The notes below the pieces were generated by a model. That model searched no databases, had not been told where the DNA came from, and saw only the letters and a list, made by a program, of their open reading frames with translations. DNA of 25,804 nucleotides from a virus, in the IMG/VR virus record IMGVR_UViG_3300046003_003165, positions 1-25,804 of that record; one strand, written 5' to 3'. Position 1 is the stretch's first letter. Each line of letters starts with the position of its first letter. Below, piece by piece: positions 1-6,702 of the stretch. The position numbers and the translations under genes are program-made.

Positions 1-3
1 TTA

Positions 4-1962
4 TCATTTCCCATACCTCTCCCGAATGTTGACCTCTGCCGCAAGAGGTAGCCCCGCCGCCCACGCGGGGGGTGCCACCATTACGGCTTCAAGCTGCGCA
101 GCGGCAGCCTCTACATCGTCCGCCTCCAGCACGATTTCGTCATGGACGTGCAGGATGACCCTCTGCCCGGCGGCGTCAAGGCGGCGCAGCGCGTCACGCA
201 GCAGGTCGTTCGCGACCGCCTGGACGATGTTCTCGCAGGCCAGCCCGTGCCACAGCCGCGCGCGCGGCCACTCCTTCGCGTCCTGCGCAGGCTTCCACGC
301 CGCCTTGGCGTAGGTGATGCCGTCGCGCTCGAAGCGGGCGTGAGGATAGCACAGCACCCGGCCCGAGGGCAGGGCGTACCACAGGTGCTGGCGATCGTAG
401 AGATACGTCACCCGACCAGCGGTGAACTCATGCCCCGGCTGGCGCATGGCGATCGTGTAGGCCCGCTCCAGCGCGGACCATTGCTCAACAGCCCACGGGT
501 TTGCCCGCCGCCACGCCTCGACCATGCGGCGCGACTGCGCCTCGGGCAGGACGACGCCGTAGATCCGGCCCATCGCGTTGAAGGCACCGACCGACCCACC
601 GAACCCGCAAGCCAGCTCCTGCACCTTGCCGACCTGACGCTGCGCGTCGTCGACGTCAGGCACGCCGACGCCGAACGTCGCCGAGGCGTTGACCTTGTAG
701 ATGTCCTCGCCCGTGCGGAACAGGTCGAGCTTGGCGTCGCCGGCGGCGCAGCTCGACAGCCACGGGTTCACCCGCGCCTCGATCGCGGACCAGTCGGCGA
801 CGACAAGCTGGTTGTTGCCTGACGGCATCAGCGCCGGGCGCAGCATGCCCTTGAGCACGTCGGTGACCCGCTTGCCGTAGGCAGGCACGATCTGGTGGCT
901 GCGCACCATGGCGTGACGCACCGTCTCGGGATCCTTGGCCGTCTTGCGTGCGAAGTTGTGGACCTGTAGGCCGTAGCTGGACGCCCGGCCCGTGGCCGCG
1001 CCGCCAGCGAACACGAACGCGCCGCGCACCCGGTGGTCCTCCTCGTCGGCCAGGTCCGCCATGCGTGCGAACTTGGCCACGCTCGACGCCCACAGGTCGT
1101 CGGCGCACTGGACGACGTCGGCTACGTCAGCGGGCACCTCGTCGGGGTTCTCCTCGGCCAGCACCAGCAGCGAGGCCCGCACGTTCTTGTCGATCGACCG
1201 CTTGGTTTCCTCGCCCTTGGTGACCATCATCAGGTCGCGCGCCTGCGGGCCGACGCGGTCCCACACCCACTCCCGCATCCGGGGACTGCGCACGGACGTA
1301 ACTGCACCTTCGGTGACCGAGACGACCAGCGCCTGTATCTCCTCCAGCTCGGCGGCGGCGTAGACCTGCGCGGCCTTGGCCAGCGGCACGTCGACCAGCA
1401 CGCCATGGTCGTTGATGCGTTCGTTGACGTGGTAGTCGGCCAGCTCGGTGTCGGACAGTTGCCGCAGCCCTTGCGAGATGGCCCGCATCGCGCGGACATC
1501 GCGCTCGCAATACTCGACCAGCGCGGTCATCAGGGCGGCGTCGTCGTTGAACGAGCCGTCAGGGCGAGGGATGCACAGCGCGCGCACCAGTTGGCTGCCC
1601 CGGTGGTCCTTGCGCATCGCTGCGCCGGCGAACCGGCCCGCGTCCTCCAGGCTACCCGGCGCGCAGTTGGCGCGGGCCTGCGTGGCGGTGCAGTAGAACT
1701 GGTCCAGAGCGAAGTCGATCTGGAGGACGTACCAGAACACCAGCCGCTCGAACGCGGCGTTGTGCGCGCGGATCTCGCCGGTGTGGTCGCGCACCTCGTC
1801 GGGGAACGGCTGACCGGGCAGCCAGGTCTGCACCTCGTCATCGTCGAACGCCCACGACATGCACAGCACGTCGGTCGACGGATCGCGGGCGTAGTTGTAG
1901 ACGCCGTGCGCCTTGAGATCGCAACGGCTGCGCGTCTCGAAATCTATCCAGAGTGTCTTCAT
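4..1962 (-). CDS. Family A DNA polymerase with 3'-5' exonuclease domain
   Basis: Replicative phage polymerase of the Pol I family, 652 residues. The proofreading exonuclease comes first: DFE at residues 7-9 (Exo I), AHNAAFE at 66-72 (Exo II), and Y151/D155 in YCERD (Exo III). The polymerase follows: motif A VVADWSAIEAR at 387-397 with metal-binding D390, motif B with R442 and K446, and motif C HDE at 607-609. No 5'-3' exonuclease domain is present, as is usual for phage versions. In motif B the positions matching the F and Y of E. coli Pol I (F762, Y766) are L450 and F454. It is the last complete gene of a three-gene operon with a nuclease and a small acidic-tailed protein. The start has no obvious Shine-Dalgarno. 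The stop TGA overlaps an ATG at bases 5-7, so another gene may begin just outside the window. Confidence 0.95.
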   Translation of the reverse strand: MKTLWIDFETRSRCDLKAHGVYNYARDPSTDVLCMSWAFDDDEVQTWLPGQPFPDEVRDHTGEIRAHNAAFERLVFWYVLQIDFALDQFYCTATQARANCAPGSLEDAGRFAGAAMRKDHRGSQLVRALCIPRPDGSFNDDAALMTALVEYCERDVRAMRAISQGLRQLSDTELADYHVNERINDHGVLVDVPLAKAAQVYAAAELEEIQALVVSVTEGAVTSVRSPRMREWVWDRVGPQARDLMMVTKGEETKRSIDKNVRASLLVLAEENPDEVPADVADVVQCADDLWASSVAKFARMADLADEEDHRVRGAFVFAGGAATGRASSYGLQVHNFARKTAKDPETVRHAMVRSHQIVPAYGKRVTDVLKGMLRPALMPSGNNQLVVADWSAIEARVNPWLSSCAAGDAKLDLFRTGEDIYKVNASATFGVGVPDVDDAQRQVGKVQELACGFGGSVGAFNAMGRIYGVVLPEAQSRRMVEAWRRANPWAVEQWSALERAYTIAMRQPGHEFTAGRVTYLYDRQHLWYALPSGRVLCYPHARFERDGITYAKAAWKPAQDAKEWPRARLWHGLACENIVQAVANDLLRDALRRLDAAGQRVILHVHDEIVLEADDVEAAAAQLEAVMVAPPAWAAGLPLAAEVNIRERYGK

Positions 1963-1982
1963 GTGATTGGTCGCGGATCGCG

Positions 1983-2003
1983 GGCCGACCCGGAGGCCGA
2001 CCC
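1983..2003. repeat. Short direct repeat in the gap before the polymerase gene
   Basis: The 54-base gap between the polymerase and the gene upstream of it holds two exact copies of GGCCGACCC (bases 1983-1991 and 1995-2003), three bases apart. They are flanked by GCGGG and CCCGC arms that could pair. The transcript here lacks a clear ribosome binding site for the polymerase, so a structured leader is conceivable. The repeat may also be chance in GC-rich DNA. Confidence 0.4.
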
Positions 2004-2016
2004 GCTCTCGCGTCTC

Positions 2017-2661
2017 TTAGCCAGCGCGCCGACGACGGGTCGGCGCAGCTTCTTCCTCGACGGCATCCTCGTCCTCGCCGCCCGGCTCCTTGTCCATGGC
2101 GACCCACTCCACGACCTCGAAGACCGGCGTGAAGATGCGACCGTAGGACTTGTGCTGGTAGTGCTCCTTCTTGAGCAGCACGACCGGCACCGGACGGGTC
2201 GGGTCCTTCTCGACCTGCGCCGCGATGGCGAGGCCGAGCGCGGTCAGGGCCTTCTTGCCCCCGACCGAGGTGGCCGAGTAGCGGGCGTTGATGCCTGCGT
2301 CCTCGCCCGAGATGCACTTCACGGACGCGCCGATCTGCACTTCCCAGCCCTTCGCGCAGCCGTCCGGCACGGGGCCGTGCTCGGGCAGCGGAGCCGTCAC
2401 CGGACCCATGGCCTCGCCAAGCACCTCGCCGTTGCCCCAGGCGATGAAGCCGTGGACGAACGAGAAGGGATTGACGGCCCACTTGCTGTCCGGCTCGACC
2501 TCGGTCTGGTCGGAGCCGAAGACCCAGTGGCCGGTCTTGTCCATCTTGAGGATGATACCGCCGGCACCCGTCTCGACGGTGGCCTCGACCCGGCGCAGGG
2601 CCGAGGTCAGGTCGCCGACGGAAGGGAGGCCCGCGTTGCCGAAAACAGTCAGATTGCTCAT
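2017..2661 (-). CDS. Conserved phage replication-region protein, possible ssDNA-binding protein
   Basis: I do not recognise a named family. The protein has 214 residues, is soluble, and is predicted mostly beta strand with many alternating hydrophobic residues. It has no signal peptide or membrane segment. The last 25 or so residues form an acidic run (GGEDEDAVEEEAAP) followed by a basic end (TRRRRAG). Its place between a Cas4/RecB-like nuclease and a DNA polymerase, its size and its acidic tail fit a single-strand binding or recombination-mediator protein. That role is inferred from position, not from a motif. Single-strand binding proteins usually end in an acidic-hydrophobic tip, and the basic end here is unlike that. 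The start is supported by AAGGA shortly upstream of the ATG. The gene lies 11 bases after the preceding stop, so it is cotranscribed. Confidence 0.8.
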   Translation of the reverse strand: MSNLTVFGNAGLPSVGDLTSALRRVEATVETGAGGIILKMDKTGHWVFGSDQTEVEPDSKWAVNPFSFVHGFIAWGNGEVLGEAMGPVTAPLPEHGPVPDGCAKGWEVQIGASVKCISGEDAGINARYSATSVGGKKALTALGLAIAAQVEKDPTRPVPVVLLKKEHYQHKSYGRIFTPVFEVVEWVAMDKEPGGEDEDAVEEEAAPTRRRRAG

Positions 2662-2672
2662 TGTCTTTTTCC

Positions 2673-3800
2673 TTAGCTCAGTTTGCTGAGGGCGGCAGAA
2701 AGTTGACGCCCGATCTGGACCACCGCAGGGCGGGGGTCCGTGTCCACCGCGAGGGTGGATCCCGACGATACCGCGACAACCATGTCAGAAGGAAGGTCGA
2801 TCTTGTGCTTCTTGAGCACCTTCTCGGCCTGCGCCACCGACAGCAGTTCGGTCTTGGTCACGTCAGTCTTGGTCAGGCCAAGCCCGATCAGCGCGTCCTG
2901 CGCCGTCGTCGGGTCAGCCCAATGTCTCGTGGCGCGCTTGGCGACCAGCTTGTAGCCGGGCACCGGCACGTCGTTCTCCAGCATCTGATGCGCCAGAGCG
3001 CGGCACTGTGCAAGGAAGTCCTCGATGTCAGGCGCAGCGGCGAGGTAGGACGCCAGCTTGTCGGCGTCGATCGCCTGCATCGCCGCCAGCTTCATGCGGT
3101 CCAGTTGGCCGGTCTTGATGGGGCAGACCGGCTTGGCCGTGCACCACTTGCACCAGTCGCCGTCCGCCAGGGGCGCACGCGGCAGCCCTGCGGTGTTGAC
3201 GGCGCGGACCAGTTGGCGCTCGAACTCGGCGATGCGCTCGACGGTCGTGGTCCACGTCCGCAGATACGGCGGCTGGATGATGACGCACTCAACCTCGGTC
3301 ACGTCCTTGAACGCCCACGCACAGGACGGCGTGCGCATGGCAGCCGCAGCGTAGAACATGAGCTGCATGTTCTCCTCGGCCTCGACCATGACGCCGTCGC
3401 CGAACTTCCAGTCGAGGATGACGGCCTTGCCGTCCAGCCGACCGACGATGTCGGACGAGCCGAACACGCCGGGCATCAGGTCGCCGAAGTTGACCATCTC
3501 CTCGGTGGTGAACTCCATCGCGGCCTTGGGGTCATACTCGTTGAGCAGGGCCAGCGCGGGCTTGAGCTTGCGCTCCAGCAGTTCCTCGGTCAGCGTCAGG
3601 CCGTGGGCCTCAAAGCCGACCATGTCCTCCGGCGCGCAGGCCGTGTCCATCACGATGGCGATGGCCTCGTGCAGCAGGCTGCCCTCGTTGGCGTAGCTGG
3701 AGCCTTCCTGTGGGGGCATGGTGGCCGCCAGCGCCACCGAGCCGGGGCAGTTGATGACACGCTTGGCGGTCGAGCCGCCGACGATGAGTGAGTGGGCCAT
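2673..3800 (-). CDS. DUF2800-like Cas4/RecB-type PD-(D/E)XK nuclease
   Basis: 375-residue protein resembling phage DUF2800 proteins, which belong to the Cas4/RecB nuclease group. Visible active-site elements are the early histidine in EGSLLHE (H44), D117 in GSSD, D130-W-K132 in VILDWKFG, and the QxxxY signature Q146-Y150. C18 (INCPGS) together with C217, C220 and C226 (CKWCTAKPVCP) matches the one-plus-three cysteine arrangement that holds an iron-sulphur cluster in Cas4 and AddB proteins. The probable role is DNA end processing during replication or recombination. I chose ATG 3800 because AAGGAG stands just upstream. A longer reading to 3836 adds 12 residues without any such signal. It is the first gene of the left operon and diverges from the VRR-NUC gene. 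Confidence 0.88.
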   Translation of the reverse strand: MAHSLIVGGSTAKRVINCPGSVALAATMPPQEGSSYANEGSLLHEAIAIVMDTACAPEDMVGFEAHGLTLTEELLERKLKPALALLNEYDPKAAMEFTTEEMVNFGDLMPGVFGSSDIVGRLDGKAVILDWKFGDGVMVEAEENMQLMFYAAAAMRTPSCAWAFKDVTEVECVIIQPPYLRTWTTTVERIAEFERQLVRAVNTAGLPRAPLADGDWCKWCTAKPVCPIKTGQLDRMKLAAMQAIDADKLASYLAAAPDIEDFLAQCRALAHQMLENDVPVPGYKLVAKRATRHWADPTTAQDALIGLGLTKTDVTKTELLSVAQAEKVLKKHKIDLPSDMVVAVSSGSTLAVDTDPRPAVVQIGRQLSAALSKLS

Positions 3801-3879
3801 GATTGTCTCTCCTTGTTGACGCCACTCTGGCTGCACGGAAAAGTGTTGTCAACGGAAATCGGATGTGTATGTTCGCCCC
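3801..3879. promoter_or_regulatory. Divergent promoter/operator region between two DNA-metabolism operons
   Basis: This is the only divergent junction in the window, so both operons probably start here. On the plus strand TTGTCA (3846-3851), a 16-base spacer and TATGTT (3868-3873) resemble -35 and -10 elements. Transcription would then begin at about base 3880, the A of the nuclease ATG, giving a leaderless message. On the minus strand a perfect TTGACA overlaps the same site, but its -10 is poor (CAGAGT at 17 bases). The shared core GTTGTCAAC (3845-3853) is a palindrome around one central base, and a further GTTGAC lies near 3815. This could be an operator. All assignments are by eye. Confidence 0.5.
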
Positions 3880-4173
3880 ATGTTGGAGCGCGACGTTGAG
3901 GCGTATTTCAGGAAGGCGGTGGCTGCGGCTGGCGGTGTCGCCTTCAAGTTCGTCAGCCCGTCGCACCGTGGCGTCAGCGACCGGATCGTGTGCCTCCCCG
4001 GAGGCGCGGTCTGGTTCGTGGAACTGAAACGCCCCGGCGGGCGGCTCTCGCCGTTGCAACACGTTTTCGCCGCCCTGATGGGGCGGATGGAGCAGAACTA
4101 TGTGTGCCTGTCATCAAGGGAGGAGATAGACGAATGGATCACTGGCCTGAATACAAAGAGCGGATGCTCGTGA
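3880..4173 (+). CDS. VRR-NUC domain nuclease
   Basis: Stand-alone VRR-NUC (virus-type replication-repair nuclease) protein of 97 residues. This is a PD-(D/E)XK fold that acts on branched or structured DNA. Visible catalytic pattern: E6 in the first helix, GVSD with D34, FVELKRPGG with E48 and K50, and Q60 in the following helix. This matches the usual length of phage VRR-NUC proteins. The start is uncertain. ATG 3880 puts the conserved first helix at the N-terminus but has no Shine-Dalgarno, whereas GTG 3865 would add five residues. It is the first gene of the plus-strand operon. Its last 40 bases overlap the following gcrA-like gene in another frame. Confidence 0.9.
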   Translation: MLERDVEAYFRKAVAAAGGVAFKFVSPSHRGVSDRIVCLPGGAVWFVELKRPGGRLSPLQHVFAALMGRMEQNYVCLSSREEIDEWITGLNTKSGCS

Positions 4174-4367
4174 AGATGCGCGATCGCGGCATGTCGGCAG
4201 GCGAGATCGCCAAGGCGATGGGCATGAGCCGCAACGCCATCATCGGCAAGATGGACCGGATGGGGATGCTGCGCCGCAAGCCGCGCGTCGCCAGCCGCCC
4301 GCTGCCCCCGGAGTTCCAGGCCAAGGCCTTGCCCTCGCCGCCGCGCCTGTTCAGTTGGCAACAATGA
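4134..4367 (+). CDS. Mini-GcrA-like DNA-binding protein
   Basis: 77-residue protein whose first 50 residues look like the DNA-binding part of GcrA, the alphaproteobacterial cell-cycle regulator that works with sigma-70. It has the early tryptophan (W4), a GMSAGEIAKAMG helix, and SRNAIIGKMDRMGM (residues 32-45), against TRNAVIGKVHRLGL in Caulobacter GcrA (from memory). The remaining residues (50-77) are basic and proline-rich. Full-length GcrA is about 170 residues and carries a C-terminal sigma-interaction domain, which is absent here. The start is supported by GGAGG at 4119-4123. The gene begins inside the VRR-NUC gene and its stop overlaps the next start (ATGA), so translation is probably coupled. 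It may bind phage or host promoters, and could compete with host GcrA (inference). Confidence 0.82.
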   Translation: MDHWPEYKERMLVKMRDRGMSAGEIAKAMGMSRNAIIGKMDRMGMLRRKPRVASRPLPPEFQAKALPSPPRLFSWQQ

Positions 4368-4915
4368 GGATCCTGATCGCTTGCGAATATAGCGGGGCCG
4401 TCCGCGACGCTTTCCGCGCCCGAGGCCATGACGCCATGTCCTGCGACCTGTTGGCGACCGAGGTAGACGGGCCGCACTATCAGGGCGACGTGTTCGACGT
4501 GCTTGGTGACGGGTGGGACTTGATGGTCGCGCACCCGCCTTGCACGGACCTTGCCGTGTCCGGCGCGCGTCACTTCCCCGCCAAGATCGCGGACGGTCGG
4601 CAAAGCGCGGCGCTGGACTTTGTGCGCCGGCTGCTTGACGCGCCGATTGAGCGCATCGCCTTGGAGAACCCGATCTCGGTCATCTCCAGCAAGATCCGAA
4701 AGCCGGACCAGATCATCCAGCCTTGGATGTTCGGTCATGGCGAGGTCAAGGCGACCTGTCTGTGGCTCAAGAACCTGCCGCTGCTGACGCCGACCAACAT
4801 TGTCGACGGACGCGAGGCGCGTGTGCACCGTATGCCGCCGGGGCCGAACCGCTGGAAGGAGCGCAGCCGCACCCTGCCGGGTGTCGCTGCGGCCATAGCG
4901 GACCAGTGGTCATGA
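4364..4915 (+). CDS. Short C5-cytosine DNA methyltransferase-like protein
   Basis: 183-residue protein with the skeleton of a cytosine-C5 methyltransferase. An N-terminal strand and turn ACEYSGAVRDAF lies where the cofactor-binding motif I sits. HPPCTDLAVSG contains the possible catalytic C60 (motif IV, usually PCQ), and LENP at 100-103 carries the motif VI glutamate. The C-terminus (RSRTLPGVAAAIADQW) resembles the closing motif of these enzymes. It is much shorter than typical enzymes (300 or more residues), and I see no target-recognition domain or QRR-type motif VIII. Similar short proteins in phages are often annotated as DNA cytosine methyltransferases, with activity unproven. ATG 4364 overlaps the gcrA-like stop (ATGA), and its own stop overlaps the helicase start in the same way. 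A TTG three codons upstream is a less likely start. Confidence 0.78.
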   Translation: MRILIACEYSGAVRDAFRARGHDAMSCDLLATEVDGPHYQGDVFDVLGDGWDLMVAHPPCTDLAVSGARHFPAKIADGRQSAALDFVRRLLDAPIERIALENPISVISSKIRKPDQIIQPWMFGHGEVKATCLWLKNLPLLTPTNIVDGREARVHRMPPGPNRWKERSRTLPGVAAAIADQWS

Positions 4916-6198
4916 AGCTCCGCCCATACCAGGAGCAGGCTGCCGACTTCCTGTTCGCCACCGACCGGGCGATGATCCTCGCCGCAGTTGGTGCCGGCAA
5001 GACCGCGATCACCCTGTCCGCCATGCAGGACATGGTGCGTCAGGGCATCGCTCGGCGCTGGCTGGTGCTCGCCCCCAAGCGGGTTGCGACCGACGTCTGG
5101 CCTGTCGAGGCCCCGAAGTGGGCACCGGGCCTGACGCTGGCCGTGGCTGTCGGCACGCCAGCGCAGCGGGCGGCGGCGTTCGCCAGCAAGGCCGACGTGG
5201 TGGTAGCAAACTATGATACCATCCAGACCCTGCCGTCGCTCGACGGCTTCGACGGGGTGGTGTTCGACGAACTGACGCGGCTCAAGAACCCGTCGGGCGC
5301 ACGCTTCAAGGATCTGTTCAAGAAGCTGGACGGCATGAAGTTCCGCTGGGGCCTGACCGGCTCGTTCACCTCGAACGGGCTGGAGGACGTGTTCGGTCAG
5401 TGCAAGGTGATCGACGTCGACCTGCTCGGGCGCTCCAAGGGGGCGTTCCTACAGACCTGGTTCATCCCGATCAGCCGGGAGTTCGGCCAATGGGTCGCAC
5501 GGCCTAGCGCCTTGGCGGGCATCATGGCCAAGATCAAGCCCGCCACGTTCGTGCTGGACGCGGGCGAGTATTCCGACAAGCTGCCGCCGCTCAACGTGGT
5601 CGAGGTCAAGTCGACCATGGACATGAAGGCATATGACAAGATGAAGCGGGACTACGTCGCGCAGGTCGGCACCGAGACGGTGACGGCCCTGACCGCAGCG
5701 GCCATGACCAGCAAGCTCCAGCAGCTCGCCGGCGGGTGGGCCTACAGCCCCTCGCCTGTCTGGTTCTCGTCGCATCGGTTCGACCGGCTGGAGGAGTTGC
5801 TGGCCGAGAACCAGCGGGCCAACACCTTAGTGGTGTATAACTACCGCGAGGAGCTGGCCGAGTTGAAGCGGCGCTACCCGCAGGCGCAGACGCTGGACGA
5901 CGCGGATGCTCTCGCCAGATGGAACGCAGGCAAGATTGAGATGCTGCTGGTTCATCCAAAGTCAGCGGGCCACGGCCTGAACCTCCAGCACGGCGGGTCG
6001 CATATCGTGTTCGTGTCGCTGCCGTGGTCGCTGGAGCTGTTCGAGCAGACGGTCGGGCGGCTGCACCGCAGCGGACAGAAACACCCGGTCTATTGCTACG
6101 TCATGATGACCGAGAAGACGATTGACGAACGTATCTGGCAGTCGCTGCACGACAAGCGGTCGCTGTCCCAACTGGCTACAGAGGAGTTGGCCGCATGA
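4912..6198 (+). CDS. SNF2-type DEAD/DEAH superfamily 2 helicase
   Basis: 428-residue ATP-dependent DNA translocase. Domain 1 has a Walker A GAGKT at 27-31, the LVLAPKR strand (motif Ia), a Walker B FDELTRLKNP at 118-127 with D119 and E120, and LTGSFTSNG (motif III) near 148-156. Domain 2 has SAGHGLNLQ at 351-359 (motif V) and QTVGRLHRSGQ at 379-389 (motif VI with arginine fingers). DELT in place of DEAH is common in phage SNF2-like proteins. This helicase occurs beside VRR-NUC, DUF2800 and family A polymerase genes in many phages, which supports a role in replication or recombination. ATG 4912 overlaps the preceding stop (ATGA). A longer in-frame reading from 4723 would run through the methyltransferase-like gene and is rejected. 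Confidence 0.93.
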   Translation: MKLRPYQEQAADFLFATDRAMILAAVGAGKTAITLSAMQDMVRQGIARRWLVLAPKRVATDVWPVEAPKWAPGLTLAVAVGTPAQRAAAFASKADVVVANYDTIQTLPSLDGFDGVVFDELTRLKNPSGARFKDLFKKLDGMKFRWGLTGSFTSNGLEDVFGQCKVIDVDLLGRSKGAFLQTWFIPISREFGQWVARPSALAGIMAKIKPATFVLDAGEYSDKLPPLNVVEVKSTMDMKAYDKMKRDYVAQVGTETVTALTAAAMTSKLQQLAGGWAYSPSPVWFSSHRFDRLEELLAENQRANTLVVYNYREELAELKRRYPQAQTLDDADALARWNAGKIEMLLVHPKSAGHGLNLQHGGSHIVFVSLPWSLELFEQTVGRLHRSGQKHPVYCYVMMTEKTIDERIWQSLHDKRSLSQLATEELAA

Positions 6199-6536
6199 CT
6201 ATCACCAAGGATCAAGCCGACGCAGCCCGCAAGCTGGTCAAGGCGTATGCCGAGCAGGAGTGGGAAGCCGGCGAGGCCCGCCGGTCTGCTGCCCGAGCGG
6301 CTACACAGGCCCTCATAGACGCAACAGGCGTTGACTTGACGGCGTGGGCCAAGCACGAGCGAGAGCGCGACCTGCGAAAAGGCAACGGGCGCGGCATGGG
6401 CGACGTCGAGGCCATCAGGTATTATGTCGGCGCTGCGCACGCCCGGCTGGCGCTGACGCTGGAGGCGTTCGGTGTGGACGCGGATGACTTCTTCAAACTG
6501 GTGCGCAAGGAGGTCGCAGATGACCGAGTGGACTGA
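6195..6536 (+). CDS. Unknown small helical protein (113 aa)
   Basis: Unrecognised. The protein is 113 residues, soluble, predicted almost wholly helical and rich in charged residues and alanine. It has an N-terminal helix with many K/E/R (residues 5-45), a glycine-containing linker around 63-70, and a C-terminal helical part. It has no cysteines, membrane segment or signal peptide. The start overlaps the helicase stop (ATGA), and its 3' end contains the ribosome binding site and start of the next gene, so it belongs to the same transcript. Position suggests an accessory protein of DNA metabolism or a host-takeover factor, but nothing in the sequence shows which. Confidence 0.72.
   Translation: MTITKDQADAARKLVKAYAEQEWEAGEARRSAARAATQALIDATGVDLTAWAKHERERDLRKGNGRGMGDVEAIRYYVGAAHARLALTLEAFGVDADDFFKLVRKEVADDRVD
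6507..6513 (+). promoter_or_regulatory. Strong Shine-Dalgarno deciding a 60-aa gene start
   Basis: AAGGAGG lies six bases before ATG 6520, inside the 3' end of the preceding gene. It is the strongest ribosome binding site on the plus strand and fixes the start of the last small gene of this operon. Confidence 0.75.
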
Positions 6537-6702
6537 CCTGGTCGAACGCCTCCCGTCGATGAGCGAGGCCGAGCTGGCGGCTGCGATCGCCGCCGAGGCG
6601 CGGCGTGACGAGCCGCGCGCCTCGCACCTGACCCGGCTGCACATGAGATATAGCAAGGTCCGCGCCGCCCGCGAGCGGGCCGAACTACTGCGGCGCAGGT
6701 GA
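6520..6702 (+). CDS. Unknown small basic helical protein (60 aa)
   Basis: Unrecognised 60-residue protein, probably two helices. A first segment, SMSEAELAAAIAAEARRD, is followed by a strongly basic C-terminal helix ending in AELLRRR. The net charge of the C-terminal half is positive, so nucleic-acid or protein binding is possible. The start is fixed by an ideal AAGGAGG. The gene overlaps the preceding one by 17 bases, and its own stop lies inside the end of the opposing 845-residue virion gene (18-base tail-to-tail overlap). The SMSEAEL segment resembles the short MSDxxL motif repeated in that virion protein, but it is too short to argue common origin. Confidence 0.65.
   Translation: MTEWTDLVERLPSMSEAELAAAIAAEARRDEPRASHLTRLHMRYSKVRAARERAELLRRR

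Noticed and set aside
1983-2003. Origin-type iterons or CRISPR-like repeats
   Set aside because: Only two nine-base copies three bases apart, with no array, spacer pattern or AT-rich DNA.
1033-2676. Long plus-strand reading frame (547 codons) across the polymerase and the acidic-tailed gene
   Set aside because: It is the shadow of real minus-strand genes in GC-rich DNA: the composition is R/V/L/H-rich, no motif is seen, and it spans two genes with clear motifs or start signals.
2661-3791. Plus-strand frame opposite the DUF2800-like nuclease gene
   Set aside because: The minus-strand gene has intact nuclease and cysteine motifs and a good ribosome binding site; the opposite frame has neither.
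4723-4911. Upstream extension of the helicase reading frame
   Set aside because: It lies within the methyltransferase-like gene, carries no helicase sequence, and ATG 4912 is placed by a stop-start overlap.
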